64,000 nt of DNA, taken from the NCBI RefSeq assembly GCF_003149025.1, contig NZ_QGDV01000014.1, positions 1-64,000 of the forward strand. Reading direction: 5' to 3'. Below the pieces are notes generated by a model. The model worked only from the letters and a program-made list of their open reading frames with translations. It searched no databases and had not been told where the DNA came from. This document shows, one piece after another, positions 52,476 to 60,227 of the stretch; position 1 is the stretch's first letter, and each line of letters starts with the position of its first letter. The translations under genes were made by a program, and so were the position numbers. This DNA is from Rathayibacter iranicus NCPPB 2253 = VKM Ac-1602. Its GTDB lineage: Bacteria; Actinomycetota; Actinomycetes; Actinomycetales; Microbacteriaceae.

Positions 52476-53978
52476 TCAGTACCCGGCGAAGGCATCGGTG
52501 CGGATCCGCTTCGCACCCGCGTTGCGGAGGGCTCCGCGAACGGAATCGACGAAGGACGGCGATCCCGAGACGTAGCCGACGCGTCGACCGGCATCCGGTA
52601 CTGCGTCCGCCAGTAGTGCGCCGGTGAGCCGCCCCGACACGTGCGACCAGCCCGTCGGCAGCTTTGTAGGCGCCTCCGAAGCAAAGAGGACGACGCGTGC
52701 GCCCGACTCCTGCAGCAGATCGCGGTAGGCGACATGCTCGAGACTCGGCGCGGCCACCACGACCACCACGTCCCGCCCCTGGCCGTTGGCAAGGGAACGC
52801 AGATGACTGGCGAACGGAGTAATGCCAATCCCGCCTGCGACGAGCAAAAGGGGCACGGAGGGGTCGGCCGGGAGCACGAAGTCGCCACCGACACTCGTCG
52901 CACGGATTGTGCCACCGGGCTCGAGCGCGGCGAGAGCGCGCTTGAAGCTGCTCGCGCGCTCCGGCATCCGCAGGGCGATCGTGATCTCGTTGTCACCGGG
53001 CGCGGAGGAGACGGAGAAGGTTCGCCTGCTCCCCCGTCGATCAGCGCGGTGCGGCAGATCGAACTCGAGCCACTGCCCCGCCTCGAAATGCAGCGGTGAA
53101 CGCGTCCGGAATCGATACTCCGCAATACCGGGGGCCAGGGTCCTGGTCGCGGTCAGTTCGAGCGCGAGATGTCGGCGCTGACGGAAGGCGAAGACGAACG
53201 CGAGCGCGTTGCCGACCACGAGGCCGAGTTCGGGAGTAGCGGAGAAGACGCCGAATCGGAACGGGACACTGGCCAGCAGCGCAGCGACGACGGCGACAAT
53301 CACTTGCTGCGAGCGCCGCGGCGCCAGCGTCAGCGGTTCAGTCAGCATGAACGCACCGGCGAACACGAGGGGGTAGGTCGTGACGACCTGCGCGAGAGCC
53401 GGTCCCGGGTCCTGGCCGTGCTGCACCGCCTGCTGAACCGAGACTCCGCCCGCGACGAGCACGAAGACGGCGAAGACCGCCCATCGGCGCACCCGTGCCA
53501 CGACAAGAAGGGACCCGAGCACCACCCAGGGCCAGATCACGCCGCTCGCAATCCACCAGGCACCGGCGTTCAAGCCAGTGACGCCAATAATCAGCACGGC
53601 GATGGCTGCCGGATTGAAGAGGTGGCGCCCGCGCCAGGCGAGGACGTACTTCGAGGCGGCAGCGATAGCGCCGACCAGGGCGATGATGGCGAGCCCGCTG
53701 GGATCCGCCGTGGGGAAGAGCAGGCACGCGATGAGAAGGCCCGTCACGAGCGAGGATTCGAGGTGCGCGCGCCTGCGGAAGATCCGTGCGAGCCCAGCGC
53801 TGACGAGGGCGGTCGAGCCGACCGCGACCGCGCTGCTGGCGACGATCTCGAGCGGCGTCGAAGACACGAGTCCCGCGGCGGCGTAGCCGATGGTGACGAT
53901 CAGGAGCGCGGCGAGCGTCATCCAGACCAGTCGATAAGTGGTGACGCGCCCGAGGGCGCGGTCGAGGGTGCCGATCAT
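52476..53978 (-). CDS. RnfD/NqrB-like membrane domain fused to ferredoxin-NAD(P)H reductase domain
   Basis: The protein has 500 residues at ATG 53978, overlapping the apbE stop as ATGA. Residues 1-265 contain about eight transmembrane helices with LAWRGRHLFNPAAIAVLIIG, which matches the NqrB/RnfD signature region around a bound flavin. Residues 275-500 form an FNR-type module: GQWLEFDLPHRADRRGSRRT, FSVSSAP (FAD-binding RxxS), LLLVAGGIGITPFASHLRSL (NAD-binding) and GYVSGSPSFVDSVRGALRNA. It would move electrons from NAD(P)H across the membrane to extracytoplasmic flavin, fitting its ApbE and FMN-binding neighbours. Confidence 0.82.
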   Translation of the reverse strand: MIGTLDRALGRVTTYRLVWMTLAALLIVTIGYAAAGLVSSTPLEIVASSAVAVGSTALVSAGLARIFRRRAHLESSLVTGLLIACLLFPTADPSGLAIIALVGAIAAASKYVLAWRGRHLFNPAAIAVLIIGVTGLNAGAWWIASGVIWPWVVLGSLLVVARVRRWAVFAVFVLVAGGVSVQQAVQHGQDPGPALAQVVTTYPLVFAGAFMLTEPLTLAPRRSQQVIVAVVAALLASVPFRFGVFSATPELGLVVGNALAFVFAFRQRRHLALELTATRTLAPGIAEYRFRTRSPLHFEAGQWLEFDLPHRADRRGSRRTFSVSSAPGDNEITIALRMPERASSFKRALAALEPGGTIRATSVGGDFVLPADPSVPLLLVAGGIGITPFASHLRSLANGQGRDVVVVVAAPSLEHVAYRDLLQESGARVVLFASEAPTKLPTGWSHVSGRLTGALLADAVPDAGRRVGYVSGSPSFVDSVRGALRNAGAKRIRTDAFAGY

Positions 53979-54859
53979 CGGAAGACCTCTCCGGGGAAGG
54001 AGGATGAGTAGTGGAGGGTGCCGTCGCTGCGGACGCGGACGAAGTCGAAGTCGAAGCGTTCGGCGAGGGTCTCGGGTGGGCAGACGAACAACGCCGTCGC
54101 GAGGGCATCGGCGAGCAGGGCACTCTCGGCGACGGCCCACGTCGCCACGATCGTCTCGACGGGCATCCCCGTGCGACCGTCGAGGACGTGGTGCAGCCCG
54201 TCCCCCCAGGCCCGGCGGTTACTCGCAGAGCCGCACAGCGCGCGCTCGCCGGGGACCGCCACACCCAGGGCGAGGGCGGGATTCCACGGGTGTTCGAGCC
54301 CGACCCGGTACTCACCCGCGCCAACTCCGCGCATGTCGCCGCTCGCGTCGACGAGGGCGTGCTCGACTCCTGTCGCCGCGAGTTCGGCAAGCACGAGATC
54401 GACGAGCTGCCCCTTGCCTGCGGCGCCGACATCGAGCACCGTGCCCGCTTCGACGCGGAGTTCATCCGGTTCGCCACCGCGGGCCGCGCTCCAGGACGGG
54501 GCGGGAGCGGCGGGCCCTCGGGGGACGAGGCTGTAGGCGGGGTCGTAGCCGAGCTGCTCGAGCGCGCCTCCGACGAACGGAGTGATGCCTCCCCCGGTCA
54601 GCTCGTCGAGCGCGTCGTAAAGGGCGAAGAGTTCACCGGCCTCGGCCGGGAAAACGTGCGCGCCTCCCGAGCGTAGGAGCGAGACCGTGGAGTCCTCGCG
54701 GAAACGCGACCATGTACGGTCGTAGTCCTCTATACGGGCCGACACAGCTGAGCGCCGCGCGTCGCCGAGCGGTTCGGCCGTGTCGATCTGCCAGACGGTC
54801 CCTATCGCGTCGAACCGCCAGGCGTGCTCGAGAGCGAACGAGGCATCACGCCGTGGCAT
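53975..54859 (-). CDS. apbE: FAD:protein FMN transferase (ApbE)
   Basis: ApbE covalently attaches FMN to Thr/Ser of target proteins. There are 294 residues at ATG 54859. Conserved blocks: RTWSRFREDSTVSLLRSGG, VLDVGAAGKGQLVDLVLAEL, ALVDASGDMRGVGAGEYRVG, VLDGRTGMPVE and AVAESALLADALATALFV. No lipobox or clear signal peptide is seen at this start, unusual for a transferase that normally acts outside the cytoplasm. It overlaps the FMN-binding lipoprotein gene (14 bp) and the reductase gene (4 bp). Confidence 0.9.
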   Translation of the reverse strand: MPRRDASFALEHAWRFDAIGTVWQIDTAEPLGDARRSAVSARIEDYDRTWSRFREDSTVSLLRSGGAHVFPAEAGELFALYDALDELTGGGITPFVGGALEQLGYDPAYSLVPRGPAAPAPSWSAARGGEPDELRVEAGTVLDVGAAGKGQLVDLVLAELAATGVEHALVDASGDMRGVGAGEYRVGLEHPWNPALALGVAVPGERALCGSASNRRAWGDGLHHVLDGRTGMPVETIVATWAVAESALLADALATALFVCPPETLAERFDFDFVRVRSDGTLHYSSSFPGEVFR

Positions 54860-55316
54860 CGGCCTTGATCGTCGTGACGGCGTCGTTGAACCCGCCGGAG
54901 GTGAGTGAAGAGCCGGAGACCTTCGACACTTTCAGCTCGTCGAGCTGCTTGCCCACGACCTCTCCCGAGATGCCGCTTGCGAAGCGCTCCTGGTACTGCT
55001 GCCCGGTCGGGTTCTCGGACTCGGGGGTGACGGTGACCGCCGTGACAACCCCGTCGGCAAGGGTCAGCGAGACGCCGACCTTTTCGTTGCCGCCGGGCGA
55101 GGTGTAGGACCCTTCGGCCTGGTAGGTGCCGTCCTTGACAGTGCTGCCGCTCGCGGCGGCACCCGTCGCCGGACTGGAAGCGGTGCTCGGTGCGGTCGTC
55201 GCGTCCGTCGAGGCGCCGGTGGTCGTGCTCGAACAGGCGGCCAATGTCGCCAGCGTTCCTGCTCCGGCGAGAAGGGTCAGGGCGTAACGGGCGGGTGTTG
55301 TGATCGTCACAGTCAT
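54846..55316 (-). CDS. FMN-binding domain lipoprotein
   Basis: The protein has 156 residues at ATG 55316. The signal peptide ends in a lipobox (ALTLLAGAGTLATLAACSST), predicting a lipoprotein. A Ser/Thr/Ala-rich linker is followed by an FMN_bind domain: VKDGTYQAEGSYTSPGGNEK, VSLTLADGVVTAVTVTPES and SGISGEVVGKQLDELKVSKV. The usual flavinylation motif SGA(T/S)xT at the C-terminus is replaced by SSLTSGGFNDAVTTIKADA. The modified residue is therefore not obvious (perhaps a Thr or Ser in SLTSGG). It is first of the three-gene flavin cluster. Confidence 0.8.
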   Translation of the reverse strand: MTVTITTPARYALTLLAGAGTLATLAACSSTTTGASTDATTAPSTASSPATGAAASGSTVKDGTYQAEGSYTSPGGNEKVGVSLTLADGVVTAVTVTPESENPTGQQYQERFASGISGEVVGKQLDELKVSKVSGSSLTSGGFNDAVTTIKADATA

Positions 55317-55471
55317 GTCTGTACTCCTGGTTCGGGGCGGACGCGGCGGATCCGACAGTAGGGGCGCACTCTTCGAGCACTCGATGAAACGACACTGCAC
55401 AACCGGGGAGCCGGCTCGCGGGTGGCGCTACTTCCTGGACAACGGCGCTGCGGACACTCCGGTTCAGCCGT

Positions 55472-56344
55472 TCAGCTGAGCAGTGGCTGTGAGCAGCTGT
55501 GCAGAATCCGCGCGATGACTCCGGGGAGATGCTCCGCGATGTCGAGGGCGGCGATCGGACCACCCTGCGACGCGGCCCGTCCCGCCTCCGCATGCAAGAC
55601 CGCAGCCGCAGCGGCGACCGGAGCGAGGTCCTCCGGAGTCAAGTCGGCGTCAGTAGCCTCCGCGTCGGCCGCACGGCCCGCGAGCAGGGCGCCGAGGATT
55701 CCGCCGAGTACATCACCGCTGCCGGCCGTCGCCAGCCAGGGCGTCGAGCCCGCGACCGCGAGGGAGACGCCTCCCGCGACAATGTGTGTCGTGTTGCCCT
55801 TCAGCAGCACGCAGACGCCAAAGCGGTCAGCGGCCCGCCGCGCCCATTCCCCCGGCTGGGCGGCGATCGCGGAGGCATCGACATCGACTCCCGCGCGGTT
55901 AAGCATGCCCGCCAGCTCGCGGTAGTGCGGAGTGACGACGACCGCGCCGGCGATCTCGCCGGCCAGGTCAAGAGCCCCCGCGTCGAGCACCGCGGGCACT
56001 CCCGAGTGTAATTGGTCGAGCAGCGTACGCCGCTGGTCGTCATCACGGTCATCGACACTCGTCCCGGACCCAAGGAGCCACGCCTGCACCCGCCCCTCGG
56101 ACGTCACGACCTCCGGCCGTCGGGCGAGCACCAGGCCAGACGGTTTCTCCGGACCGAGGTAGCGGACCATCCCGACCCCCGCCCGCACCGCCGCCTCCAC
56201 GCCGAGCACGGCCGCGCCCGGGTACCGCGTCGACCCCGTGGCCACGCCGAGCACCCCCCGCGCATACTTGTCGTCGTCCTCCCGCGGCACACGAATGCTC
56301 CGCGCCGCCTCCGCCGCCCCCACCAACTCCACTCCACCCATCAC
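55472..56344 (-). CDS. nnrD: ADP-dependent NAD(P)H-hydrate dehydratase
   Basis: NnrD repairs hydrated NAD(P)H. The protein has 290 residues at GTG 56344 or ATG 56341. It has a ribokinase-like fold with GVLGVATGSTRYPGAAVLG, LGSGTSVDDRDDDQRR, VVVTPHYRELAGML, LLKGNTTHIVAGG and the catalytic TAGSGDVLGGILGALLAG. The N-terminal epimerase (NnrE) domain found in many fused homologues is absent, so this is the stand-alone dehydratase. Confidence 0.92.
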   Translation of the reverse strand: MMGGVELVGAAEAARSIRVPREDDDKYARGVLGVATGSTRYPGAAVLGVEAAVRAGVGMVRYLGPEKPSGLVLARRPEVVTSEGRVQAWLLGSGTSVDDRDDDQRRTLLDQLHSGVPAVLDAGALDLAGEIAGAVVVTPHYRELAGMLNRAGVDVDASAIAAQPGEWARRAADRFGVCVLLKGNTTHIVAGGVSLAVAGSTPWLATAGSGDVLGGILGALLAGRAADAEATDADLTPEDLAPVAAAAAVLHAEAGRAASQGGPIAALDIAEHLPGVIARILHSCSQPLLS

Positions 56345-56360
56345 CCCGCCACCCTACGAC

Positions 56361-56400
56361 CGCCACCCCCCCTCTCCCCCTCTCCCCCTCTCCCCCCTTG
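56361..56400. repeat. polypyrimidine (C/T) tract upstream of nnrD
   Basis: About 40 bases of almost uninterrupted C and T, with three CCCCCTCT-type units, lie just before the nnrD start. Such mirror-symmetric polypurine/polypyrimidine tracts can adopt non-B structures and vary in length. Confidence 0.8.
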
Positions 56401-56405
56401 CTCCC

Positions 56406-56507
56406 CCGTGCCGGCGCAGCCGCACCCCCTTCGCGTCGGCGCAGCCGCGCCCACCCCCGTGCCGGCGCAGCCGCACCCCAGCGTCGGCGCAGCCGCGCCC
56501 ACCCCCT
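56406..56507. repeat. GC-rich tandem repeat, about 2 x 50 bp (4 x 25 bp)
   Basis: The unit GTGCCGGCGCAGCCGCACCC alternates with GCGTCGGCGCAGCCGCGCCC. The pair occurs twice with near identity, so the array can be read as two 50-bp or four 25-bp units. All four share GGCGCAGCCGC. It fills the space between the polypyrimidine tract and the big palindrome upstream of nnrD. No coding function is apparent. Confidence 0.8.
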
Positions 56508-56521
56508 CACCAAACGGTGGA

Positions 56522-56625
56522 GGCGCGGGTCGCGGAGGGGTCGTCTGCAAGGCGGAGGAGGAAGCGATACCGGCGGTATCGCGCCCGACGACAACGCCGC
56601 AGACGACCCCTCCGCGGCCCGCGCC
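56522..56625. repeat. nested 27-bp-arm palindrome between nnrD and the CNNM gene
   Basis: The arms at 56522-56548 and 56599-56625 match at 26 of 27 positions. Inside lies a second, perfect palindrome GCGATACCG-G-CGGTATCGC (56564-56582). The outer right arm reaches the TAG stop of the CNNM gene. As RNA it would make a very stable double hairpin, ending CNNM transcription or isolating nnrD. As DNA it could extrude a cruciform. No T-tract follows. Confidence 0.8.
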
Positions 56626-57671
56626 TAGCGTCGGGTGGCGTCGTGGACTTCGCCGACAAGCTCCTCAATGATGTCCTCGAGGAACAGCACGCCCGTCGCC
56701 CGTCCTTGCTCGTCGAAGGCTCGGGCGAGGTGGGCGCCGGTCCGGCGCATGATCGCGAGGGCATCCTCCAGGTCGGTGGCTTCGAAGATGGAGGCAAGTT
56801 GGCGGATCCTCTTCGTGGGCACCGGGAGGCGGAACTTCGCGCCTTCGGTGTCACCGTCGAGGTCGAGGACGTCCTTGAGGTGAATGTAGCCCTCGGGGGT
56901 GCCGTCGTCGCCGAGGATCACGTAGCGCGAGAAGCCGTGCTTGGCGACGGCGCGCTCGACGTCGGCGGGCGTCGCTCCGCTGGGCAGGCTGACGATACCG
57001 TCGAGCGGCAGGGCAACGTCGCGGACCTTCTTTTCGGTGAACTCGAACGCGGCGAGGAGGGTGCCCGTGGAGTCCCGGAGGGTGCCCTCGCGAGTCGACT
57101 GGTCGACGATCGTCTGCACCTCCTCGAGCGTGAAGGTGCTGTTTGCCTCGTCCTTGGGCTCGACCTTGAAGAGCCTGAGCACGCCGTTCGAGATCGCATT
57201 GAGGGCCACGATGATCGGGCGGAGCACGCGGGCGATCGCGACGAGCGGAGGCGCGAGAAGCAGCACTGCGCGGTCGGGCATCGAGAACGAGATGTTCTTG
57301 GGCACCATCTCACCGAGCACGACGTGCAGGAACGACACGATCAGCAGCGTGATGACGAAGGCGACCGTGCCCGAGAGTTCGTCCGGGATTCCGACGGCGT
57401 GCAGAGGCACCTCGAGCAGGTGGTGAATGGCCGGCTCGCTCACGTTCAGGATCAGCAGTGAGCAGACCGTGATGCCCAGCTGGGTAGTGGCAAGCATCAG
57501 CGTCGCGTGCTCCATCGCGGCGAGCGCGGTGATCGCGCTGCGGCGTCCGCTCTCGGCGAGGGGCTCGATCTGGGAGCGGCGCGCGGAGATGACCGCGAAC
57601 TCCGCTCCGACGAAGAAGGCGTTCGCGGCGAGGAGCACCACGAGCCAGGCGATTCCGGCCCAGTCACTCAT
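56625..57671 (-). CDS. CNNM/CBS-domain transporter (CorC/HlyC family), copy 1
   Basis: The protein has 348 residues at ATG 57671, starting 8 bp before the end of the upstream paralogue. An N-terminal CNNM (DUF21) membrane domain contains ANAFFVGAEFAVISARRSQI, TTQLGITVCSLLILNVSEPA and HVVLGEMVPKNISFSMPDRA. Two CBS motifs follow (HGFSRYVILGDDGTPEGYIH, RAFDEQGRATGVLFLEDIIE). The C-terminal CorC_HlyC domain is missing, unlike in its longer neighbour. Such proteins mediate Mg2+/Co2+ efflux or resistance; hemolysin is a legacy name. Confidence 0.88.
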   Translation of the reverse strand: MSDWAGIAWLVVLLAANAFFVGAEFAVISARRSQIEPLAESGRRSAITALAAMEHATLMLATTQLGITVCSLLILNVSEPAIHHLLEVPLHAVGIPDELSGTVAFVITLLIVSFLHVVLGEMVPKNISFSMPDRAVLLLAPPLVAIARVLRPIIVALNAISNGVLRLFKVEPKDEANSTFTLEEVQTIVDQSTREGTLRDSTGTLLAAFEFTEKKVRDVALPLDGIVSLPSGATPADVERAVAKHGFSRYVILGDDGTPEGYIHLKDVLDLDGDTEGAKFRLPVPTKRIRQLASIFEATDLEDALAIMRRTGAHLARAFDEQGRATGVLFLEDIIEELVGEVHDATRR

Positions 57672-59040
57672 CGTCGGACTCCTTGTGTCCACGGAGGCTG
57701 TGGGTGACGTCAGCGAGAGGGTCGGGGATGCCCTCCGGGACGGCCTCAGGGTTGGGGGTGAAGCGCAGGCGGTCGATGCGGCGTCCGTCGAGGCGTTCGA
57801 CGCGGAGCGATCCGCCCTCCACCTCCACCTCGTCGCCGATGGTAGGGAGGCGGCCCAGTTCTCTCATAACGAAGCCCGCAACCGTCTCGTACGGGCCGTC
57901 CTCGGGGATGTGCACGCCAGCGCGGTCGAGGACCTCGTCGGGCCGGAGAATGCCGGGGAAGGTCGTTGACCCCGGCAGCTTCACGACATCGGCCCGTGAG
58001 CGGTCGTGCTCGTCTGCGACCTCGCCTACGAGTTCCTCGACGAGGTCTTCGAGGGTCGCGACGCCGGCCGTCCCGCCGTACTCGTCGATGACGACGGCAA
58101 GCTGGAAGCTACGGCCGCGCAGCTCAGTGAGTAGCACGTCGAGCTTCATTGTCTCGGGGACACGGAGCGGCTCGGAGCGGAGAGCCGTCACCGGCACCTC
58201 CGAACGCTTGCCGCGCGGCACGGCGACCGCCTGCTTGACATGCACGACTCCGACGATGTCGTCGATGTCGTCATCGGTGATTGGGAAGCGCGAGAGCCCG
58301 GTCGTGCGGGCGAGTTCGAGCACGTCCTGCGCGGTGCTCGAGCGTTCGACGGTCGACAGGCGAAGGCGCGGAGTCATCACGTCACCCGCGGTCAGGGCGG
58401 AGAAGCGGAGGGTTCGCCCGAGCAGGTCGGCCGTGTCCTCCTCGAGCAGGCCAGCGCTGGCGGAGTGGCGCACGAGGCTTGAGAGCTCCTCGGCGCTGCG
58501 GGCTCCCGAAAGCTCCTCCTTCGGCTCGATGCCAACGAGTCGGAGCAGGGCGTTGGCGCTGCCGTTGAGGAGTGCCACCGCGGGGCGGAAGACGGTGGTA
58601 AACGCGGTCTGCAGCGGCACGACGAGCTTCGCCGTCGCACGCGGCAGAGCCAGTGCGAAGTTCTTGGGAACGAGTTCGCCCAGGATCATCGACAGCAGCG
58701 TCGCGATGACGATCGCGACGACGGTCATGATCGGCGTGAGCACGTCGTCGGAGATGCCGAGTCCGCTGAACGGCCCGCGAAGGAGCGTCGAAAGCGCCGG
58801 CTCCATCGTGTAGCCGGTGAGCAGCGTGGTCAGCGTGATGCCGAGCTGCGCGCTCGAGAGGTGCGTCGAGGTCACCCGCAGCGCGGCAATCGTCATGCCG
58901 AGGCGCGTCTCGCCACGGTCGCGCCGGGCCTCGAGGTCCGCACGATCGAGGTTGACCAGTGCGAATTCGCTGGCCACGAACACACCGGTACCGAGCGTCA
59001 GCAGTAAACCGACTCCGAGGAGAAGCCACTCAGTTCCCAC
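57664..59040 (-). CDS. CNNM/CBS/CorC-domain transporter, copy 2
   Basis: The protein has 458 residues at GTG 59040. The CNNM domain has VASEFALVNLDRADLEARRD, LSSAQLGITLTTLLTGYTME and ILGELVPKNFALALPRATAK. The CBS pair has AGDVMTPRLRLSTVERSSTA, LSRFPITDDDIDDIVGVVHV and FQLAVVIDEYGGTAGVATLE. The C-terminal CorC_HlyC domain has DGPYETVAGFVMRELGRLPT. It is the full-length member of the tandem pair and probably a Mg2+ exporter. The two may form a heteromer. A CorA Mg2+ channel gene lies next upstream. Confidence 0.9.
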   Translation of the reverse strand: MGTEWLLLGVGLLLTLGTGVFVASEFALVNLDRADLEARRDRGETRLGMTIAALRVTSTHLSSAQLGITLTTLLTGYTMEPALSTLLRGPFSGLGISDDVLTPIMTVVAIVIATLLSMILGELVPKNFALALPRATAKLVVPLQTAFTTVFRPAVALLNGSANALLRLVGIEPKEELSGARSAEELSSLVRHSASAGLLEEDTADLLGRTLRFSALTAGDVMTPRLRLSTVERSSTAQDVLELARTTGLSRFPITDDDIDDIVGVVHVKQAVAVPRGKRSEVPVTALRSEPLRVPETMKLDVLLTELRGRSFQLAVVIDEYGGTAGVATLEDLVEELVGEVADEHDRSRADVVKLPGSTTFPGILRPDEVLDRAGVHIPEDGPYETVAGFVMRELGRLPTIGDEVEVEGGSLRVERLDGRRIDRLRFTPNPEAVPEGIPDPLADVTHSLRGHKESDDE

Positions 59041-59182
59041 CGTGGCCCCCGTTCACGTCAGGGGAGCACGAGGGGTACGGGACGGGCCGGTCCTCGTGGG
59101 CGTCAACACAGCGCGGATGGGCAGAGGGAGGGTCGTCCATTATGCGGGCGAGTCTATCGGGACTCCGCGCTCCAAAAGGATC

Positions 59183-60199
59183 TCACAGCCACTTCTTGCG
59201 CTTGAAGGCCGCATAGAGGCCGAGGCCGAACAGCACCATGAGCCCGAGCGCCCACGGGTAGCCGAGGCGCCAGTGCAGCTCGGGCATGTCATTGAAGTTC
59301 ATTCCGTAAATGCCCGCGACCAGCGTCGGCGCGAACAGGATCGCCGCCCATGACGAGATCTTGCGGACGACGTCGTTCTGCGCGAGCCCTGCCTCGGTCT
59401 GCCGCCGCGAGACGAGCGTCGAGTGCACGGTCAGCGCCTTGTCGAGGATCGCCCGCAGCGAGTCGACACCCTCCGTCACCCGGATGGTGTGGTCGAGCAC
59501 GTCGCGCAGCGAGCGGTGCAGCTCGACGCGCTCGGGCACGGGCTCCGCCTCGCTGGCCGTCGCCTCCTCGAGGAGGCTCTGCAGCAGCGCGGTGAGCGGC
59601 TGAACCGCGCGCTGGAAATGGATGACTTCACGCGACAGCCGGTAAATGCGCTCGGACAGACCTGCCTCCGTGTCCTCACCGAAGAGCTGGTCCTCGATCT
59701 CGTCGACGTCGCCCTGAACGCCGAACACCACGGGTGCGTACTCGTCGACGACCTGATCGAGGATGGCGTACAGCACCGCCTCCGGTCCGCGGGCGAGCAG
59801 GTCGGGGTCCTCCTCGAGCCGACGCCGCACACGGGCGAGGTCGGGCGAGTCAGCGTGCCGAATGGTCACCACGAAGTCCGGGCCGACGAACACGTGCAGC
59901 TCGCCGAAGACCACTGTCTCGGCCGCGTCCACGTAGCGGGCGGGGCGCAGCACGACGAAGAGCCCGTCGTCGTAGTGCTCCAGCTTGGCCCGCTGGTGCC
60001 CACTCAGCGCATCCTCGACCGCCAGCGGATGCAGGCCGAACTCCTCCGCGACCGCCTCCACCTCCTCGCGGGTTGGGCGATAGAGGCCGATCCATGCCAT
60101 GCCGCGCTCGTCCCGCATCAGCTCGAAGGTGTCCTCGAGCGAATCCGGGTCGCGGATCCGGTGGCCGCCGACGTACACGGCGTTGTCGACGATGGTCAT
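59183..60199 (-). CDS. corA: CorA-family magnesium/cobalt transporter
   Basis: The protein has 338 residues at ATG 60199; the longer frame to 60295 lacks support. A large cytoplasmic N-terminal funnel (GMAWIGLYRPTREEVEAVAE, HPLAVEDALSGHQRAKLEHY) is followed by long helices. Two C-terminal transmembrane helices flank the selectivity motif FAPTLVAGIYGMNFNDMPEL (GMN), and KRKKWL ends the protein. It mediates Mg2+ uptake, next to two putative Mg2+ efflux proteins on the same strand. Confidence 0.94.
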   Translation of the reverse strand: MTIVDNAVYVGGHRIRDPDSLEDTFELMRDERGMAWIGLYRPTREEVEAVAEEFGLHPLAVEDALSGHQRAKLEHYDDGLFVVLRPARYVDAAETVVFGELHVFVGPDFVVTIRHADSPDLARVRRRLEEDPDLLARGPEAVLYAILDQVVDEYAPVVFGVQGDVDEIEDQLFGEDTEAGLSERIYRLSREVIHFQRAVQPLTALLQSLLEEATASEAEPVPERVELHRSLRDVLDHTIRVTEGVDSLRAILDKALTVHSTLVSRRQTEAGLAQNDVVRKISSWAAILFAPTLVAGIYGMNFNDMPELHWRLGYPWALGLMVLFGLGLYAAFKRKKWL

Positions 60200-60227
60200 G
60201 GGCTCGGTTCTACCACGCGAGGGCCGG

